A DNA stretch of 64,000 nucleotides from assembly GCA_003635265.1 (NCBI GenBank), contig PYIZ01000046.1, positions 58,584 to 122,583 on the forward strand. The letters run 5' to 3'. This DNA is from Candidatus Poribacteria bacterium. GTDB lineage: Bacteria; Poribacteria; WGA-4E; PCPOR2b. A program made the position numbers and the translations under genes. The notes beneath the pieces were generated by a model. The model had not been told where the DNA came from, ran no database searches, and saw nothing but the letters and a program-made list of their open reading frames with translations. Within the stretch, counting starts at the first letter, position 1; each line of letters opens with the position of its first letter. Shown here in pieces: positions 27,372-35,790 of the stretch.

Positions 27372-29828
27372 TTACCACCGAAACATCTCCTGCCAACTCT
27401 CCTTGAGTTGATCTATTGTTGTCTCCACAACCGCGCTCCCATCGGTGCCGTTGACAACAAAATCCACCCCCTCAACCACGGTGCCGATGCAGCCAATCGG
27501 GACAGCCGCTATACCCTTCTCAAACGCTTCCTTCACTTGCGGTGACAACCCTGCCATCACGGAATGGACACCTGCCATACACCTCTCAAACGCTTCCTGT
27601 TTCTCCGGCGCGACTTCCACGATGAATCGACTGTTAGACTCCGAGAAAAGTAACACATCATCCGCTGTAACATCGGGATCGCGGGGCACACCCGTGAGCG
27701 AAAGGCGCATACCCAGCCCGCCGGCAAACGCCATTTCCGCCGCAGCCGCACCAATCCCACCCTCAGAGCAATCGTGGCAGGAACGGACAAGCCCCTGATC
27801 AATCGCAAGACTCAACGCCTCCATCGTTCGCTTCCCTTCAGCGGGTCGCACTTTCGGGGCAACGTTTCCAATGAAATCGTGAATCGCATAGTAGTGCGAA
27901 CCACCAAGTTCAGCGTAAGTTCTACCGATGACATAGATTCGGTTGCCGGGCGATTTCACGTCCATCGAGACCGCCTTGCTCACATCCGGCATGACGCAGA
28001 TCGCAGAGATAAGCAGGGTCGGCGGAATCGCAAGCTGCTCGCCGGTGGTGGTGTCACGGTATTCGTTGTAGAGGCTATCCTTACCAGAAATGAAGGGGGT
28101 GCCATACGCAACAGCGATGTCGTAACACGCCCTCGCTGAACGCACCAAGCCACCAAGACGGTCATGTTTGTCGGGATTGCCCCAGCTGAAGTTGTCCAGC
28201 AGCGCAGTCTGCTCCAAATTCCCACCCACAGCGATGATATTTCGCAACGCTTCATCAATCGCCGCAGCGGCGCTGTGATACGGATCAATGTCGCCATACT
28301 TCGGATTAATTCCGTTCGATACGATAACACCCTTTCGGGAGCCGAGGACCGGTGTCGTTATGCAAGCGTCGCCGGGGCCGTCATTGTCGCGTCCAACGAG
28401 CGGCTTGAGAACCAACCCGCCCTGAACCTCATGGTCATATTGTCGGATAACCCACTCCTTGCTAGCAACATTAGGACTCGCAAGTATGCTGCAGAGGTCT
28501 TCGGTGAGTGGTGGCGAACCGATTTGACCCAGCTTAGGTTCAGAGTGTTGTGGCGGATCCCAAACCGCCTTTTTCGTATGGCGAGGCAAGCCGTTGTGGA
28601 GAAAGTCCATGTCGAGGTCTGCCACAATCTCTCCGCGGTAGAACACCCGCAGTCTGTGTGTATCGGTGAATGTACCAAGCACAGTCGCTTCAACCGATTC
28701 CGCCTCACAGATTGCCATCAATTCTTCTCTATTCTCAGGCGGTACGGCAATCACCATCCGTTCTTGTGCTTCCGACAGCCAAATCTCCCACGGATCAAGG
28801 GCTGTGTATTTGAGCGGTATATTTTCCAGATGCACGTCTGCCCCTATCTCCTGCCCCATCTCACCGACAGCCGAGGAAAATCCACCGGCACCGCAATCCG
28901 TGATATTGCGATAGAGCTGTCGATCCCGTGCACCCATCAGGGCATCGACAATTTTCTTCTCCATAATCGGATTACCGATCTGCACGACGCTGCCAAGGCT
29001 TTCCGAGGTGTCGTCCAACTCCAGAGAGGAGAACGTCGCTCCGTGAATCCCATCACGCCCGGTACGTCCGCCGACAGCGACGATCAGATCACCGGGTTCC
29101 ACCGTTTTATCACACCGATCCTTGGGAATCAGACCGACGTTGCCACAATAGACGAGCGGATTCCCGGTATAACGCGGGTCGAACAGGATTGCACCGTTTG
29201 CCGTCGGAATCCCCATGCGATTGCCGTAGTCCCGCACACCCGAAACAACGCCTTTGAAAATCCGTTTCGGATGGAGTGCACCTTTGGGAAGTTCGTCATA
29301 GCTCAGATCCGGCAGACCGAAGCAGAAAACATCCGTGTTTAGAATAGGCTTTGCGCCAAGCCCCGTACCGAGCGAGTCCCGAATGACTCCACCGATGCCT
29401 GTTCCCGCCCCGCCATACGGCTCGATCGCGGAGGGATGATTATGCGTTTCGACCTTGAAAACAATATTATAGTTATCATCAAACTCAATGATGCCCGCAT
29501 TGTCGGTGAAAACGGAGACACACCACTCCGCCCCAATCTCCTCTGTCGCCCGCTGGATATACGTCTTGAACAATCCATCAATCATCTCCGTCTCTCGCCC
29601 TGTTTCCGCATACTCAATCATGCTCTTGAACGTCTTGTGAACACAGTGCTCAGACCACGTTTGGGCAATTGTTTCAAGTTCTACATCGGTGGGATTTCTC
29701 CCCAACTTGGCGAAGTGGGTTTGGATTGCCTGCATTTCAGCGAGATTCAGCGAAAGCAGCCCCTCCTGACTGATGCGTGATAATTCATCGGCATCGGCGT
29801 TTAAGATCGGAATCTGTTTAACGGTCAT
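27372..29828 (-). CDS. purL: Phosphoribosylformylglycinamidine synthase, synthetase subunit
   Basis: An 818-residue enzyme (FGAR to FGAM, ATP dependent). ATG 29828 has GAGGT 5 nt upstream; an alternative TTG lies at 29840. Hallmarks: T-W-S-E-H-C-V-H-K-T-F near the start, K-V-E-T-H-N-H-P-S-A-I-E-P-Y-G-G-A-G-T-G-I-G-G, D-C-G-A-G-G-F-S-S-A-V-G-E-M and C-H-D-C-S-E-G-G-I-G-A-A. Length is that of the small PurL that works with PurQ and PurS. No purS gene is visible next to it. Confidence 0.96.
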   Translation of the reverse strand: MTVKQIPILNADADELSRISQEGLLSLNLAEMQAIQTHFAKLGRNPTDVELETIAQTWSEHCVHKTFKSMIEYAETGRETEMIDGLFKTYIQRATEEIGAEWCVSVFTDNAGIIEFDDNYNIVFKVETHNHPSAIEPYGGAGTGIGGVIRDSLGTGLGAKPILNTDVFCFGLPDLSYDELPKGALHPKRIFKGVVSGVRDYGNRMGIPTANGAILFDPRYTGNPLVYCGNVGLIPKDRCDKTVEPGDLIVAVGGRTGRDGIHGATFSSLELDDTSESLGSVVQIGNPIMEKKIVDALMGARDRQLYRNITDCGAGGFSSAVGEMGQEIGADVHLENIPLKYTALDPWEIWLSEAQERMVIAVPPENREELMAICEAESVEATVLGTFTDTHRLRVFYRGEIVADLDMDFLHNGLPRHTKKAVWDPPQHSEPKLGQIGSPPLTEDLCSILASPNVASKEWVIRQYDHEVQGGLVLKPLVGRDNDGPGDACITTPVLGSRKGVIVSNGINPKYGDIDPYHSAAAAIDEALRNIIAVGGNLEQTALLDNFSWGNPDKHDRLGGLVRSARACYDIAVAYGTPFISGKDSLYNEYRDTTTGEQLAIPPTLLISAICVMPDVSKAVSMDVKSPGNRIYVIGRTYAELGGSHYYAIHDFIGNVAPKVRPAEGKRTMEALSLAIDQGLVRSCHDCSEGGIGAAAAEMAFAGGLGMRLSLTGVPRDPDVTADDVLLFSESNSRFIVEVAPEKQEAFERCMAGVHSVMAGLSPQVKEAFEKGIAAVPIGCIGTVVEGVDFVVNGTDGSAVVETTIDQLKESWQEMFRW

Positions 29829-29880
29829 CGGATACCTCAATGGATTGCAATTAGAAAGTTTTCGGTTACTCTTGAAACAT

Positions 29881-29913
29881 AAAAAAAGCTGATTCTGAGA
29901 TGCTAGAATCAGC
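29881..29913 (-). terminator. Rho-independent terminator of hicBA
   Basis: On the minus strand, stem GCTGATTCT with an 8-nt loop and AGAATCAGC, followed by seven T (plus-strand A-run 29881-29887). It lies 18 nt after the hicA stop and separates hicBA from the downstream purL. Confidence 0.88.
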
Positions 29914-29930
29914 CATATATTCGGTAAACT

Positions 29931-30140
29931 TTATCGATTGAACTCTTCCCAATTAAGCCCTAGTTGTCTCACAATCGCACGGACTGTTCCTATTGGTAAA
30001 TCCCGTCTGCCATGATCTGGGATACTAGTAGACCCGTTAGTATTGGGGTTAAACCATTTTCTATGAGATCCACGTGTTCTTCTTCCGCTTTCGTGACAAC
30101 CAAATCTTCTTAATTTTCTAGTAAGTTCTTGGTATGTCAT
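29931..30140 (-). CDS. hicA: HicA-family mRNA interferase toxin
   Basis: A 69-residue dsRBD-fold toxin. M-T-Y-Q-E-L-T-R-K-L-R-R-F-G-C, then R-R-T-R-G-S-H26-R-K-W, where H26 is the expected catalytic His, then I-P-D-H-G-R-R-D-L-P-I-G-T-V-R-A-I-V-R-Q-L-G, the conserved C-terminal half. Its ATG overlaps the hicB stop codon, so the two are coupled. The order antitoxin then toxin is the reverse of the classical E. coli hicAB order but common in YcfA/YcfB-type pairs. Confidence 0.88.
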   Translation of the reverse strand: MTYQELTRKLRRFGCHESGRRTRGSHRKWFNPNTNGSTSIPDHGRRDLPIGTVRAIVRQLGLNWEEFNR

Positions 30141-30421
30141 ACAACAGATGCTAACCCTTCAAATTGAATAGGTATCAAAGTTTCAAGTTGGATAAGGCTA
30201 CCTTCATCAGGATTTGTGGTCTCAGAAATTTTAATGCTTTCTGGTAATGTGCGACCTGTGTCTTGATATATTTCAAAGACTGCCATGAAAGCATCTTTGA
30301 CATTTTCTATCGCTTCATCTAGAGAATACCCCACGGTTATTAACTCTGGGAGTTCTTTACAAGTTATGGTAAAACCCCCTTCAGGTTCTGGTGTTGCGAT
30401 AATGCTTAATTTGTATCTCAT
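30137..30421 (-). CDS. hicB: HicB-family antitoxin
   Basis: A 94-residue protein. ATG 30421 follows a GGAGGTGCGGAG stretch; the frame is open to 30538 but would pass through the promoter. The partially degraded RNase-H-like fold of HicB is clear: I-I-A-T-P-E-P-E-G-G-F-T-I-T-C-K-E-L-P-E-L-I-T-V-G (split here only by description) and S-L-D-E-A-I-E-N-V-K-D-A. There is no obvious DNA-binding tail, so repression would need the toxin-antitoxin complex. Confidence 0.87.
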   Translation of the reverse strand: MRYKLSIIATPEPEGGFTITCKELPELITVGYSLDEAIENVKDAFMAVFEIYQDTGRTLPESIKISETTNPDEGSLIQLETLIPIQFEGLASVV

Positions 30422-30461
30422 CGTGGTCTCCGCACCTCCTCTATTTGCCCCTTCATTTTGC

Positions 30462-30493
30462 ATAGTATACCTTAATTCTATACTATATGTAAA
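30462..30493 (-). promoter_or_regulatory. hicBA promoter with overlapping palindrome
   Basis: Reading the minus strand: -35 TTTACA (30493-30488), 18-nt spacer, -10 TATACT (30469-30464). An inverted repeat ATAGTATA/TATACTAT (30462-30469 and 30479-30486, 9-nt spacer) covers the -10 element and part of the spacer, the position expected of an autoregulatory operator. Transcription would start about 35 nt before the hicB ATG. Confidence 0.65.
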
Positions 30494-30565
30494 TGTAAAT
30501 TTATAGGACTGGCTTGGGACACCTCCAACGTGGCACATGCCCTAACAGTCTGCGCCCTCACCTCA

Positions 30566-31540
30566 TTACGCATTCTCACCGGCAAGTGCCCACACCGACG
30601 CTTCGTCTAACGCAGCCCGTTCATCGTCGGTCAATTCCCAACCCACACCACCCAAATTTTCCTCAACCTGCTCTGGGCTGTCGGGACCAATCATCGCCGC
30701 GGAGATCTCAGGATGTGATACCACCCACGCGATGGCAACCTGAGCTGGCGTCTTCCCTCGCTCCGTCCCAATACGAATCAGCGTTTCCACCACCCGGTCG
30801 GCGTCAGGTGTCATAATCTTCTCAAATCCCAACCGTCCCTGTCCCCACGGCGTCTCAGGGGGCGGCGACACACCGTGCCGAAGCCGTCCCGTCAATAAAC
30901 CGATAGCCAACGGACTATACGTCATCATCCCCAACCCTTCCGCACGGCAGAAAGGCATAAGTTCGCGTTCAGGAGAGCGATCCAGCAAATTATAATGGCT
31001 CTGCACGCAGATAAAGGGGGCAAGGTTACGACGGTCACTAACCCACAACCCTTGACACACCTGCCATGCAGCAAAATTGGCGCAACCCACATACCGCACC
31101 TTCCCCTGCCGCACAAGATCATCTAATGCTTGCAGCGTCTCCTCTATTGGCGTCGTCGGGTCCACATGATGGAGCAGATAGACATCAATATAATCCGTCT
31201 GAAGGCGCGACAGACTTTTTTCGACTTCCCGCATGATATGAAACCGTGATAGCCCTCGGTCATTCGGCCTCTCCCGGTCATTCGTTCCCTTGTTGATAGG
31301 CTCGCATACTTTGGTAGTAATGACAAATTGATCCCGCCGTCCCTTAATAGTTTCGCCAAGGATGCGTTCGGAGTCCCCACGCTGATAGGTGTTCGCACAG
31401 TCAATGAAATTGACACCACCCTCGATTGCACGTTCGATCGTTGCCCGCTGGACTGTTTTATCCGGTCGTCCACGAAAGGCAACCCCTAGACAGATGGGCG
31501 ACACCTCAACACCCGCCGTTCCAAAGTTGCGATACTCCAT
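30566..31540 (-). CDS. Aldo/keto reductase
   Basis: A 324-residue NADPH-dependent TIM-barrel oxidoreductase. The catalytic tetrad is visible: Asp in N-F-I-D-C-A (about 48), Tyr in N-T-Y-Q-R-G (about 53), Lys in T-T-K-V (about 77) and His in L-L-H-H-V (about 118). C-terminal I-G-P-D-S-P-E-Q-V-E-E-N is the cofactor-binding loop. Similar to the YajO/GFO-like family acting on sugars and other carbonyls. Lies at the head of a set of minus-strand sugar genes, 24 nt after the Gfo/Idh gene. Confidence 0.93.
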   Translation of the reverse strand: MEYRNFGTAGVEVSPICLGVAFRGRPDKTVQRATIERAIEGGVNFIDCANTYQRGDSERILGETIKGRRDQFVITTKVCEPINKGTNDRERPNDRGLSRFHIMREVEKSLSRLQTDYIDVYLLHHVDPTTPIEETLQALDDLVRQGKVRYVGCANFAAWQVCQGLWVSDRRNLAPFICVQSHYNLLDRSPERELMPFCRAEGLGMMTYSPLAIGLLTGRLRHGVSPPPETPWGQGRLGFEKIMTPDADRVVETLIRIGTERGKTPAQVAIAWVVSHPEISAAMIGPDSPEQVEENLGGVGWELTDDERAALDEASVWALAGENA

Positions 31541-31564
31541 TAATTCCTCCCCTCAAGAAATCAT

Positions 31565-32551
31565 CTAAGTCAAAGTTAATAGCGTGTGCCCCTTATCTGG
31601 CATATATCGGCGAATGGGAATCGACTTGCCGGTCTTGATAGATTCTGTGATTGCCGCATCAATCTCCATGTGGCGTAGTCCCGCCCAACCGTCTGCAACG
31701 AAAGGGCGACGCTCCTTGATAGAAGCGACAAAATCAGCGATATGATCCTCGAATTGGGCAACATACGTGCCGCCATCTAACTGCCGTGCATCGCTCCAAC
31801 GGGTTACATCATGCGAACCGTGTAGGTGCCAAAAAGCGGTGCCGGCAATGTTGTCAATCGTTGCCTCCCCCAACTCACCGATCCACTTAATCTGAAATTG
31901 CAGGCCCAAGTCCGCCGATACCGCCAATGTCCCCACCGCGCTGCTCTCAAACTTTAGACACGCCGCCTTATTTCCCATCTCCTCGCCATCGGCATAGGCA
32001 AAAACCTCCTCGACCTCCCCGCTCAGAAACCGCACCATATCAATGATGTGATTCCAAGACCCCAGAGCAGTGCGGGCTTGAATCTGCCGAAGTTGGCCTA
32101 ACTGACCGCTTTGGATGACCTCCTTCACCCGCTTAACATTGCGTGAGGCATGGAGGCAGAAGCAAATACCAAAGTGTACATTGTGTCGTCTCCATTCGTC
32201 AATCATCTCTTGAGCAATCGGCACATCGGAGGGTTGAATTCTGTACTGACCGTCCGCTCCCGCCAACGGCTTTTCGGTGAACACATGCAGTCCCCGCCTC
32301 AGACATTTCATAACGAGCTCATACCGATACCCCTCACCGACAGGGACATCCACAATATCGATATCTTCCGCGTCGAGCATTTCGTCCGCACTGGTATATG
32401 CCGGCACGCCGTATCGCTCTGCGCCTGCCTTTGCCCGCTCTTCAACGATGTCGCACACGGCGACAATCTGACAATCGGGCAATCTAGCAAACGATGGCGC
32501 ATGGTGATGAGATCCCTGTGCACGATACCCAAGAATCGCAACCTTGAACAT
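31565..32551 (-). CDS. Gfo/Idh/MocA family oxidoreductase
   Basis: A 328-residue dehydrogenase. ATG 32551 follows GGGAAGGGAG; the longer frame to 32578 overlaps the neighbour. Rossmann start F-K-V-A-I-L-G-Y-R-A-Q-G-S-H-H-H, E-K-P in H-V-F-T-E-K-P-L-A-G (about 96-105) and a C-terminal alpha/beta domain. The typical G-x-H of the substrate site appears as W-N-H-I-I-D-M-V-R-F (about 172-181). Sugar substrate unknown. Follows the isomerase gene directly, so dehydrogenase and isomerase probably act in sequence. Confidence 0.9.
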   Translation of the reverse strand: MFKVAILGYRAQGSHHHAPSFARLPDCQIVAVCDIVEERAKAGAERYGVPAYTSADEMLDAEDIDIVDVPVGEGYRYELVMKCLRRGLHVFTEKPLAGADGQYRIQPSDVPIAQEMIDEWRRHNVHFGICFCLHASRNVKRVKEVIQSGQLGQLRQIQARTALGSWNHIIDMVRFLSGEVEEVFAYADGEEMGNKAACLKFESSAVGTLAVSADLGLQFQIKWIGELGEATIDNIAGTAFWHLHGSHDVTRWSDARQLDGGTYVAQFEDHIADFVASIKERRPFVADGWAGLRHMEIDAAITESIKTGKSIPIRRYMPDKGHTLLTLT

Positions 32552-32570
32552 TGAAAACTCCCTTCCCTCT

Positions 32571-33434
32571 TTACTCAACCGCCTCCCAAAGCTTTATCAG
32601 GTGTTCGCGACTTCTTTGCAGGACAGCGATACGCTCCTCGTCCGGCACATTTTCACAGTTTATCAGATGAACACGGGCTCCCGGATTCCGTTTGAACGCC
32701 TTGATATACAGTTCAAATGGACTGTGTCCGGTCCCCAACTCAATCGACCACATGGGACGCGGACGATCTTTTGCCAGACTATGATCCTTCCAACCCACAA
32801 CCGGTATCCGATTTGGATATTCATCAACAAGCAACCACCCGTAACCCTCCGCACTGGTCATGTGCCCAATGTTGAGGATAATACCAGCGTTCTCGCACGG
32901 CATGGAATCGAGCAGTAGACGGCAATCGTCCAAACCCTCCACCCACGCGGTATGGTGAATATCAACCCCAATCCGAAGCCCCTCATCCATAAAAGCCTCT
33001 GCCACCGCGTTCATGCAGGTGGCGAGCCGTCTGATTTCTGTCGCTTTTTCCGCTGTGGGCACCTTAGACTTACCACAGCTCGAAACAGGGTGCGTTAAGT
33101 ATTTACACCCCAACGCCAATGCGTAAGCCGCATACTCCCTTAACGCTGCAATCGTCGGTTCGATTCCGGCGTCGCTGTCGATATTGATGTCCCCGGAAAA
33201 ATGAAGTGCACCGATTTCTAACCCAGCGTTACGTATCGCCTTACGGACATGTTCAGGATCAGAATCGAGGACGTTGGGAAATGGACTAGCACTCCTGCCT
33301 TCCGCATTGACAGATTCCGCTGCCCGACTTGTCAGCAATAGGATGAAGTCGAAGCCGAGTTCTTTGATCGCCGCCAAAGTCTTTTCGAACGACATGTGAT
33401 GTCCCACCGCGTGGGTCACGACACCGAATTTCAT
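32571..33434 (-). CDS. Sugar phosphate isomerase/epimerase (AP-endonuclease-2 fold)
   Basis: A 287-residue TIM barrel. G-A-L-H-F-S-G-D (about 73-80), H-P-V-S-S-C (about 114), I-G-V-D-I-H-H-T-A-W (about 157-166), G-I-I-L-N-I-G-H (about 187) and V-G-W-K-D-H-S (about 216-222) supply the His/Asp/Lys clusters at the barrel mouth typical of xylose isomerase-like enzymes binding a divalent metal. Leads a minus-strand run with Gfo/Idh and aldo-keto reductase genes. Confidence 0.85.
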   Translation of the reverse strand: MKFGVVTHAVGHHMSFEKTLAAIKELGFDFILLLTSRAAESVNAEGRSASPFPNVLDSDPEHVRKAIRNAGLEIGALHFSGDINIDSDAGIEPTIAALREYAAYALALGCKYLTHPVSSCGKSKVPTAEKATEIRRLATCMNAVAEAFMDEGLRIGVDIHHTAWVEGLDDCRLLLDSMPCENAGIILNIGHMTSAEGYGWLLVDEYPNRIPVVGWKDHSLAKDRPRPMWSIELGTGHSPFELYIKAFKRNPGARVHLINCENVPDEERIAVLQRSREHLIKLWEAVE

Positions 33435-33652
33435 TGTTTCTCAACCCCTTATTTTACGTCTAATTTCTCATTGGGTCCCCATATAACTAAAAAAAAACTT
33501 GCCGAGTCCATAGTTTTTCTTGTAAAATTTAAGGAATCTAATGTTGATTCGCATAGACACGAATCCAATCTGTGCTAGCAAGCAATTAAATCACACGCCC
33601 AGAGAAGAGATCGTCATAAGCAATCGGATCTCTGGAACATTTTGATACATTT

Positions 33653-33658
33653 AGGAGG
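33653..33658 (+). promoter_or_regulatory. Ribosome-binding site of the selenoprotein gene
   Basis: AGGAGG, 7 nt before ATG 33666. This strong site is what first supports translation of a frame that otherwise ends after ten codons. Confidence 0.8.
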
Positions 33659-33665
33659 ACTAACA

Positions 33666-33896
33666 ATGGAACTACGAGTTGAATACTGCTCTGCTTGAAA
33701 CTACCTGCCCAGAGCCGTCAGTTTGACGGACGATTTATTGAGCAAATTCAAAACAGATGTTAAAGGACTGACACTTGTTCCCAGTGGTGGTGGCTGCTTT
33801 GAAGTCTCCTTGAACGGAAAGCTGATTTACTCTAAATTGGAAACGGGAGAATATCCAACCACAGGACAGATTGTCTCTGCAATCAATGGTGGTTAA
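33666..33896 (+). CDS. Selenoprotein W-like (Rdx family) selenoprotein with in-frame TGA
   Basis: Reading TGA 33696-33698 as selenocysteine gives a 76-residue protein. V-E-Y-C8-S-A-U11-N-Y matches the C-x-x-U redox motif of SelW/SelT/Rdx proteins (human SelW has V-V-Y-C-G-A-U-G-Y). Farther on, G-G-G-C-F-E-V-S-L-N-G-K-L-I-Y-S-K aligns with the SelW G-F-F-E-V-x-V-A-G-K-L-I-H-S-K strand pair, and a C-terminal helix ends I-V-S-A-I-N. The size is that of SelW. It would be a small thioredoxin-fold cytoplasmic redox protein. A hairpin fitting the bacterial SECIS pattern follows the TGA. It stands alone on the plus strand within minus-strand sugar genes. ORF callers that treat TGA as stop lose it. 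Confidence 0.85.
33696..33698 (+). other. TGA selenocysteine codon (Sec11)
   Basis: In-frame TGA placed exactly at the second redox position of the C-x-x-U motif. Homology continues on both sides in the same frame, so it is not a terminal stop. Confidence 0.82.
33715..33729 (+). promoter_or_regulatory. Candidate bacterial SECIS hairpin
   Basis: Stem CCGTCA/TGACGG (6 perfect bp) with loop GTT. The loop begins 22 nt after the TGA and its first base is G. This meets the general bacterial SECIS description: a short stem within the coding region, a G among the first two loop bases, and a loop about 16-37 nt after the codon. SelB would bind it to deliver Sec-tRNA. Confidence 0.7.
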
Positions 33897-33990
33897 AAAT
33901 AGTCCTTATGATGCGTGGTGAGAAAGTCAGCAAATCATCACGCATCACGTTTCACGCGCCCTGCATTTGTGCTTTCTTTTGCCATGAGCC

Positions 33991-34761
33991 CTAGCTGAAA
34001 TTAACGTATAACTCTCGCTGCACCCCCCGCATATCCATCTCGTATTCAATGTCCACGATCGGTGGGCGCGACACATGCCAATGGATGCCATGTCCCTTAC
34101 CTGCAACTAGCTTCGGCAGCACAATATCTTCGACAAGCTCACTGATCGGATGCACGGTATAGATGTTAATCCGATTCACCGCATCCCAAGACCCGCCTAA
34201 CCCCAAAAGGCGTTCCTCCATCACTTCGACAACATAAGTCGCCTTCTCTCGTATCGCATCTCTATCAGTTTCCCCGCGCCGAACAATGCCTTCGGAGTTC
34301 AGCGCCGCTTCCAAAAGCTCACCGGCACCGGCGATGATGAAGGTTGGTTCCGCATCATTTTCGCAAGGAAGCACATAGGAAAAGCCGTAGAGCATTGGAA
34401 CTGATGGTGGCTCTACCAACGGTGCCACATTTGTCCGCGCCAACGGATTGAGGTCCTCCACATAAAGCCCCCACTCTTGCAAAACCTCGCAGTACCCACG
34501 ATTAAAGTCAATGAACCCTTCCATCGTGAAAGGGACAGGACTGCGGAGTTGCATTGCACACAACGCTGTCCGTCCACAGCCCTGCGCCTTCAGATACGCA
34601 TCAATCTGTGCAAACCCTTCGCGCCACGGAATAGGGCGCTTCAGCGTAACATTGACGATTTCGTAACCGGGATCGGCGATGACCCCGCAGGAATACGGAT
34701 CGATGCCTTGAAGAAAATGGTAATGACCTTTCGGATTATGAATAAGCACAGCTCCCTCCAT
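33991..34761 (-). CDS. Hypothetical protein with RidA/YjgF-like features
   Basis: A 256-residue soluble protein. The second half (about 145-250) carries G-A-G-E-L, a helix R-E-K-A-T-Y-V-V-E-V-M-E-E-R-L, G-G-S-W-D-A-V-N-R-I-N-I-Y-T-V and a closing strand V-D-I-E-Y-E-M. This order resembles RidA-family domains (interface arginine not identified). The first half may be a diverged copy of the same fold. No transmembrane or signal segment. It lies between the SelW-like gene and an epimerase. Function not recognised; a deaminase-like role is only a guess. Confidence 0.55.
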   Translation of the reverse strand: MEGAVLIHNPKGHYHFLQGIDPYSCGVIADPGYEIVNVTLKRPIPWREGFAQIDAYLKAQGCGRTALCAMQLRSPVPFTMEGFIDFNRGYCEVLQEWGLYVEDLNPLARTNVAPLVEPPSVPMLYGFSYVLPCENDAEPTFIIAGAGELLEAALNSEGIVRRGETDRDAIREKATYVVEVMEERLLGLGGSWDAVNRINIYTVHPISELVEDIVLPKLVAGKGHGIHWHVSRPPIVDIEYEMDMRGVQRELYVNFS

Positions 34762-34842
34762 AAAGTAGTAGGCACGTTGCTTTGAATCCCGATCTCATCG
34801 GGGCTCCGCGTGCCGTAACCACCGTATCTATCATTTCTTGCA

Positions 34843-35691
34843 TCATTCTGTGTATCTTTCCGACACAGACCACACAAATCGAGGCTGATAGCCGAAAGCG
34901 GTCTCCGCCTTATCACAACTCATAGGAGAAATGTGATTGGGCAAGGCATCTCGAACCTCTGTCTTGTCCCCAAAATAACGTTCCACCAGCGCTGCAGTCG
35001 GCTCCGACAATACAACCTGCGCTCCAGTGATGTTATAAGGACCTGAAGATACCGAATCCACTTCAACCGCCAATCGACACGCGATTGCAGCATCGCGAGC
35101 GTCCGTTCGTGTCCATAGCAGTGAAGTGCCCTTGCTCGGATCTTGTGCCAACTCATCAATCTCTGCATCCAGTTGCGGTGGTGTCCGAATCCCCATCAGC
35201 CGGAAGGAAAGAATCGTCAGCCCAAAACGCTCGACAAAGTAATCTGCAGCCTGCTCCCCTACCACCTTTGAAAGCGCGTAACAGTTGGCGGAACGTAACG
35301 GATGGGCTTCATCAACCGGCACATAGACCGGCGGTTCCTTGGCAAACCCGTAGACTTGTGAGCTAGACGCTGAAACCACACGCTGAATCCCCAAATCCGT
35401 ACACGCCTGAAATAGATTAAAAGTCCCTTGAACGTTATCCCCGTAAGTACGTGTATCTGGTACTACACCCGCATTCGCCCATGCCCCCAAGTGAACAACT
35501 GCCTCCGCTTCCGCAGCCGCCAACGCTTGATACACCTCACCGGCATCGGTAAGATCGACGCGCAGGAAGGGAGATATTCCCCCTTCAGCAGGCAATACGT
35601 CAACGCCAGTAACATTATGCCCCGCATTTACTAATTCCTTAACAACATAACGACCAATACGGCCACTCGCTCCGGTGACCAGAATCTGCAT
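34843..35691 (-). CDS. NAD-dependent epimerase/dehydratase (extended SDR)
   Basis: A 282-residue enzyme. ATG 35691 has AAGGAG 6 nt upstream; the upstream TTG (35697) is less likely. T-G-A-S-G-R-I-G-R-Y at the N-terminus is the G-x-x-G-x-x-G nucleotide motif. V-V-H-L-G-A-W-A (about 65) and S-A-S-S-S-Q-V-Y-G (about 108) precede the catalytic Y-A-L-S-K (Y-x-x-x-K, about 139-143). Acts on a nucleotide sugar or free sugar acid, possibly uronate, in the surrounding carbohydrate region. Confidence 0.9.
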   Translation of the reverse strand: MQILVTGASGRIGRYVVKELVNAGHNVTGVDVLPAEGGISPFLRVDLTDAGEVYQALAAAEAEAVVHLGAWANAGVVPDTRTYGDNVQGTFNLFQACTDLGIQRVVSASSSQVYGFAKEPPVYVPVDEAHPLRSANCYALSKVVGEQAADYFVERFGLTILSFRLMGIRTPPQLDAEIDELAQDPSKGTSLLWTRTDARDAAIACRLAVEVDSVSSGPYNITGAQVVLSEPTAALVERYFGDKTEVRDALPNHISPMSCDKAETAFGYQPRFVWSVSERYTE

Positions 35692-35790
35692 TTCCAACTC
35701 CTTTTCGTTGCCTTAATCCCCCAACTTTGGTAAACTGAAAGAGGTCCTCCGAGGCTTTCAACAAATTCATTCCCAGATGAAAGGAAATCT

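Noticed and set aside
28164..29342. 392-codon plus-strand frame antisense to purL
   Set aside because: No ribosome-binding site, no recognisable domain, and purL motifs run through the opposite strand; it is a shadow of codon bias.
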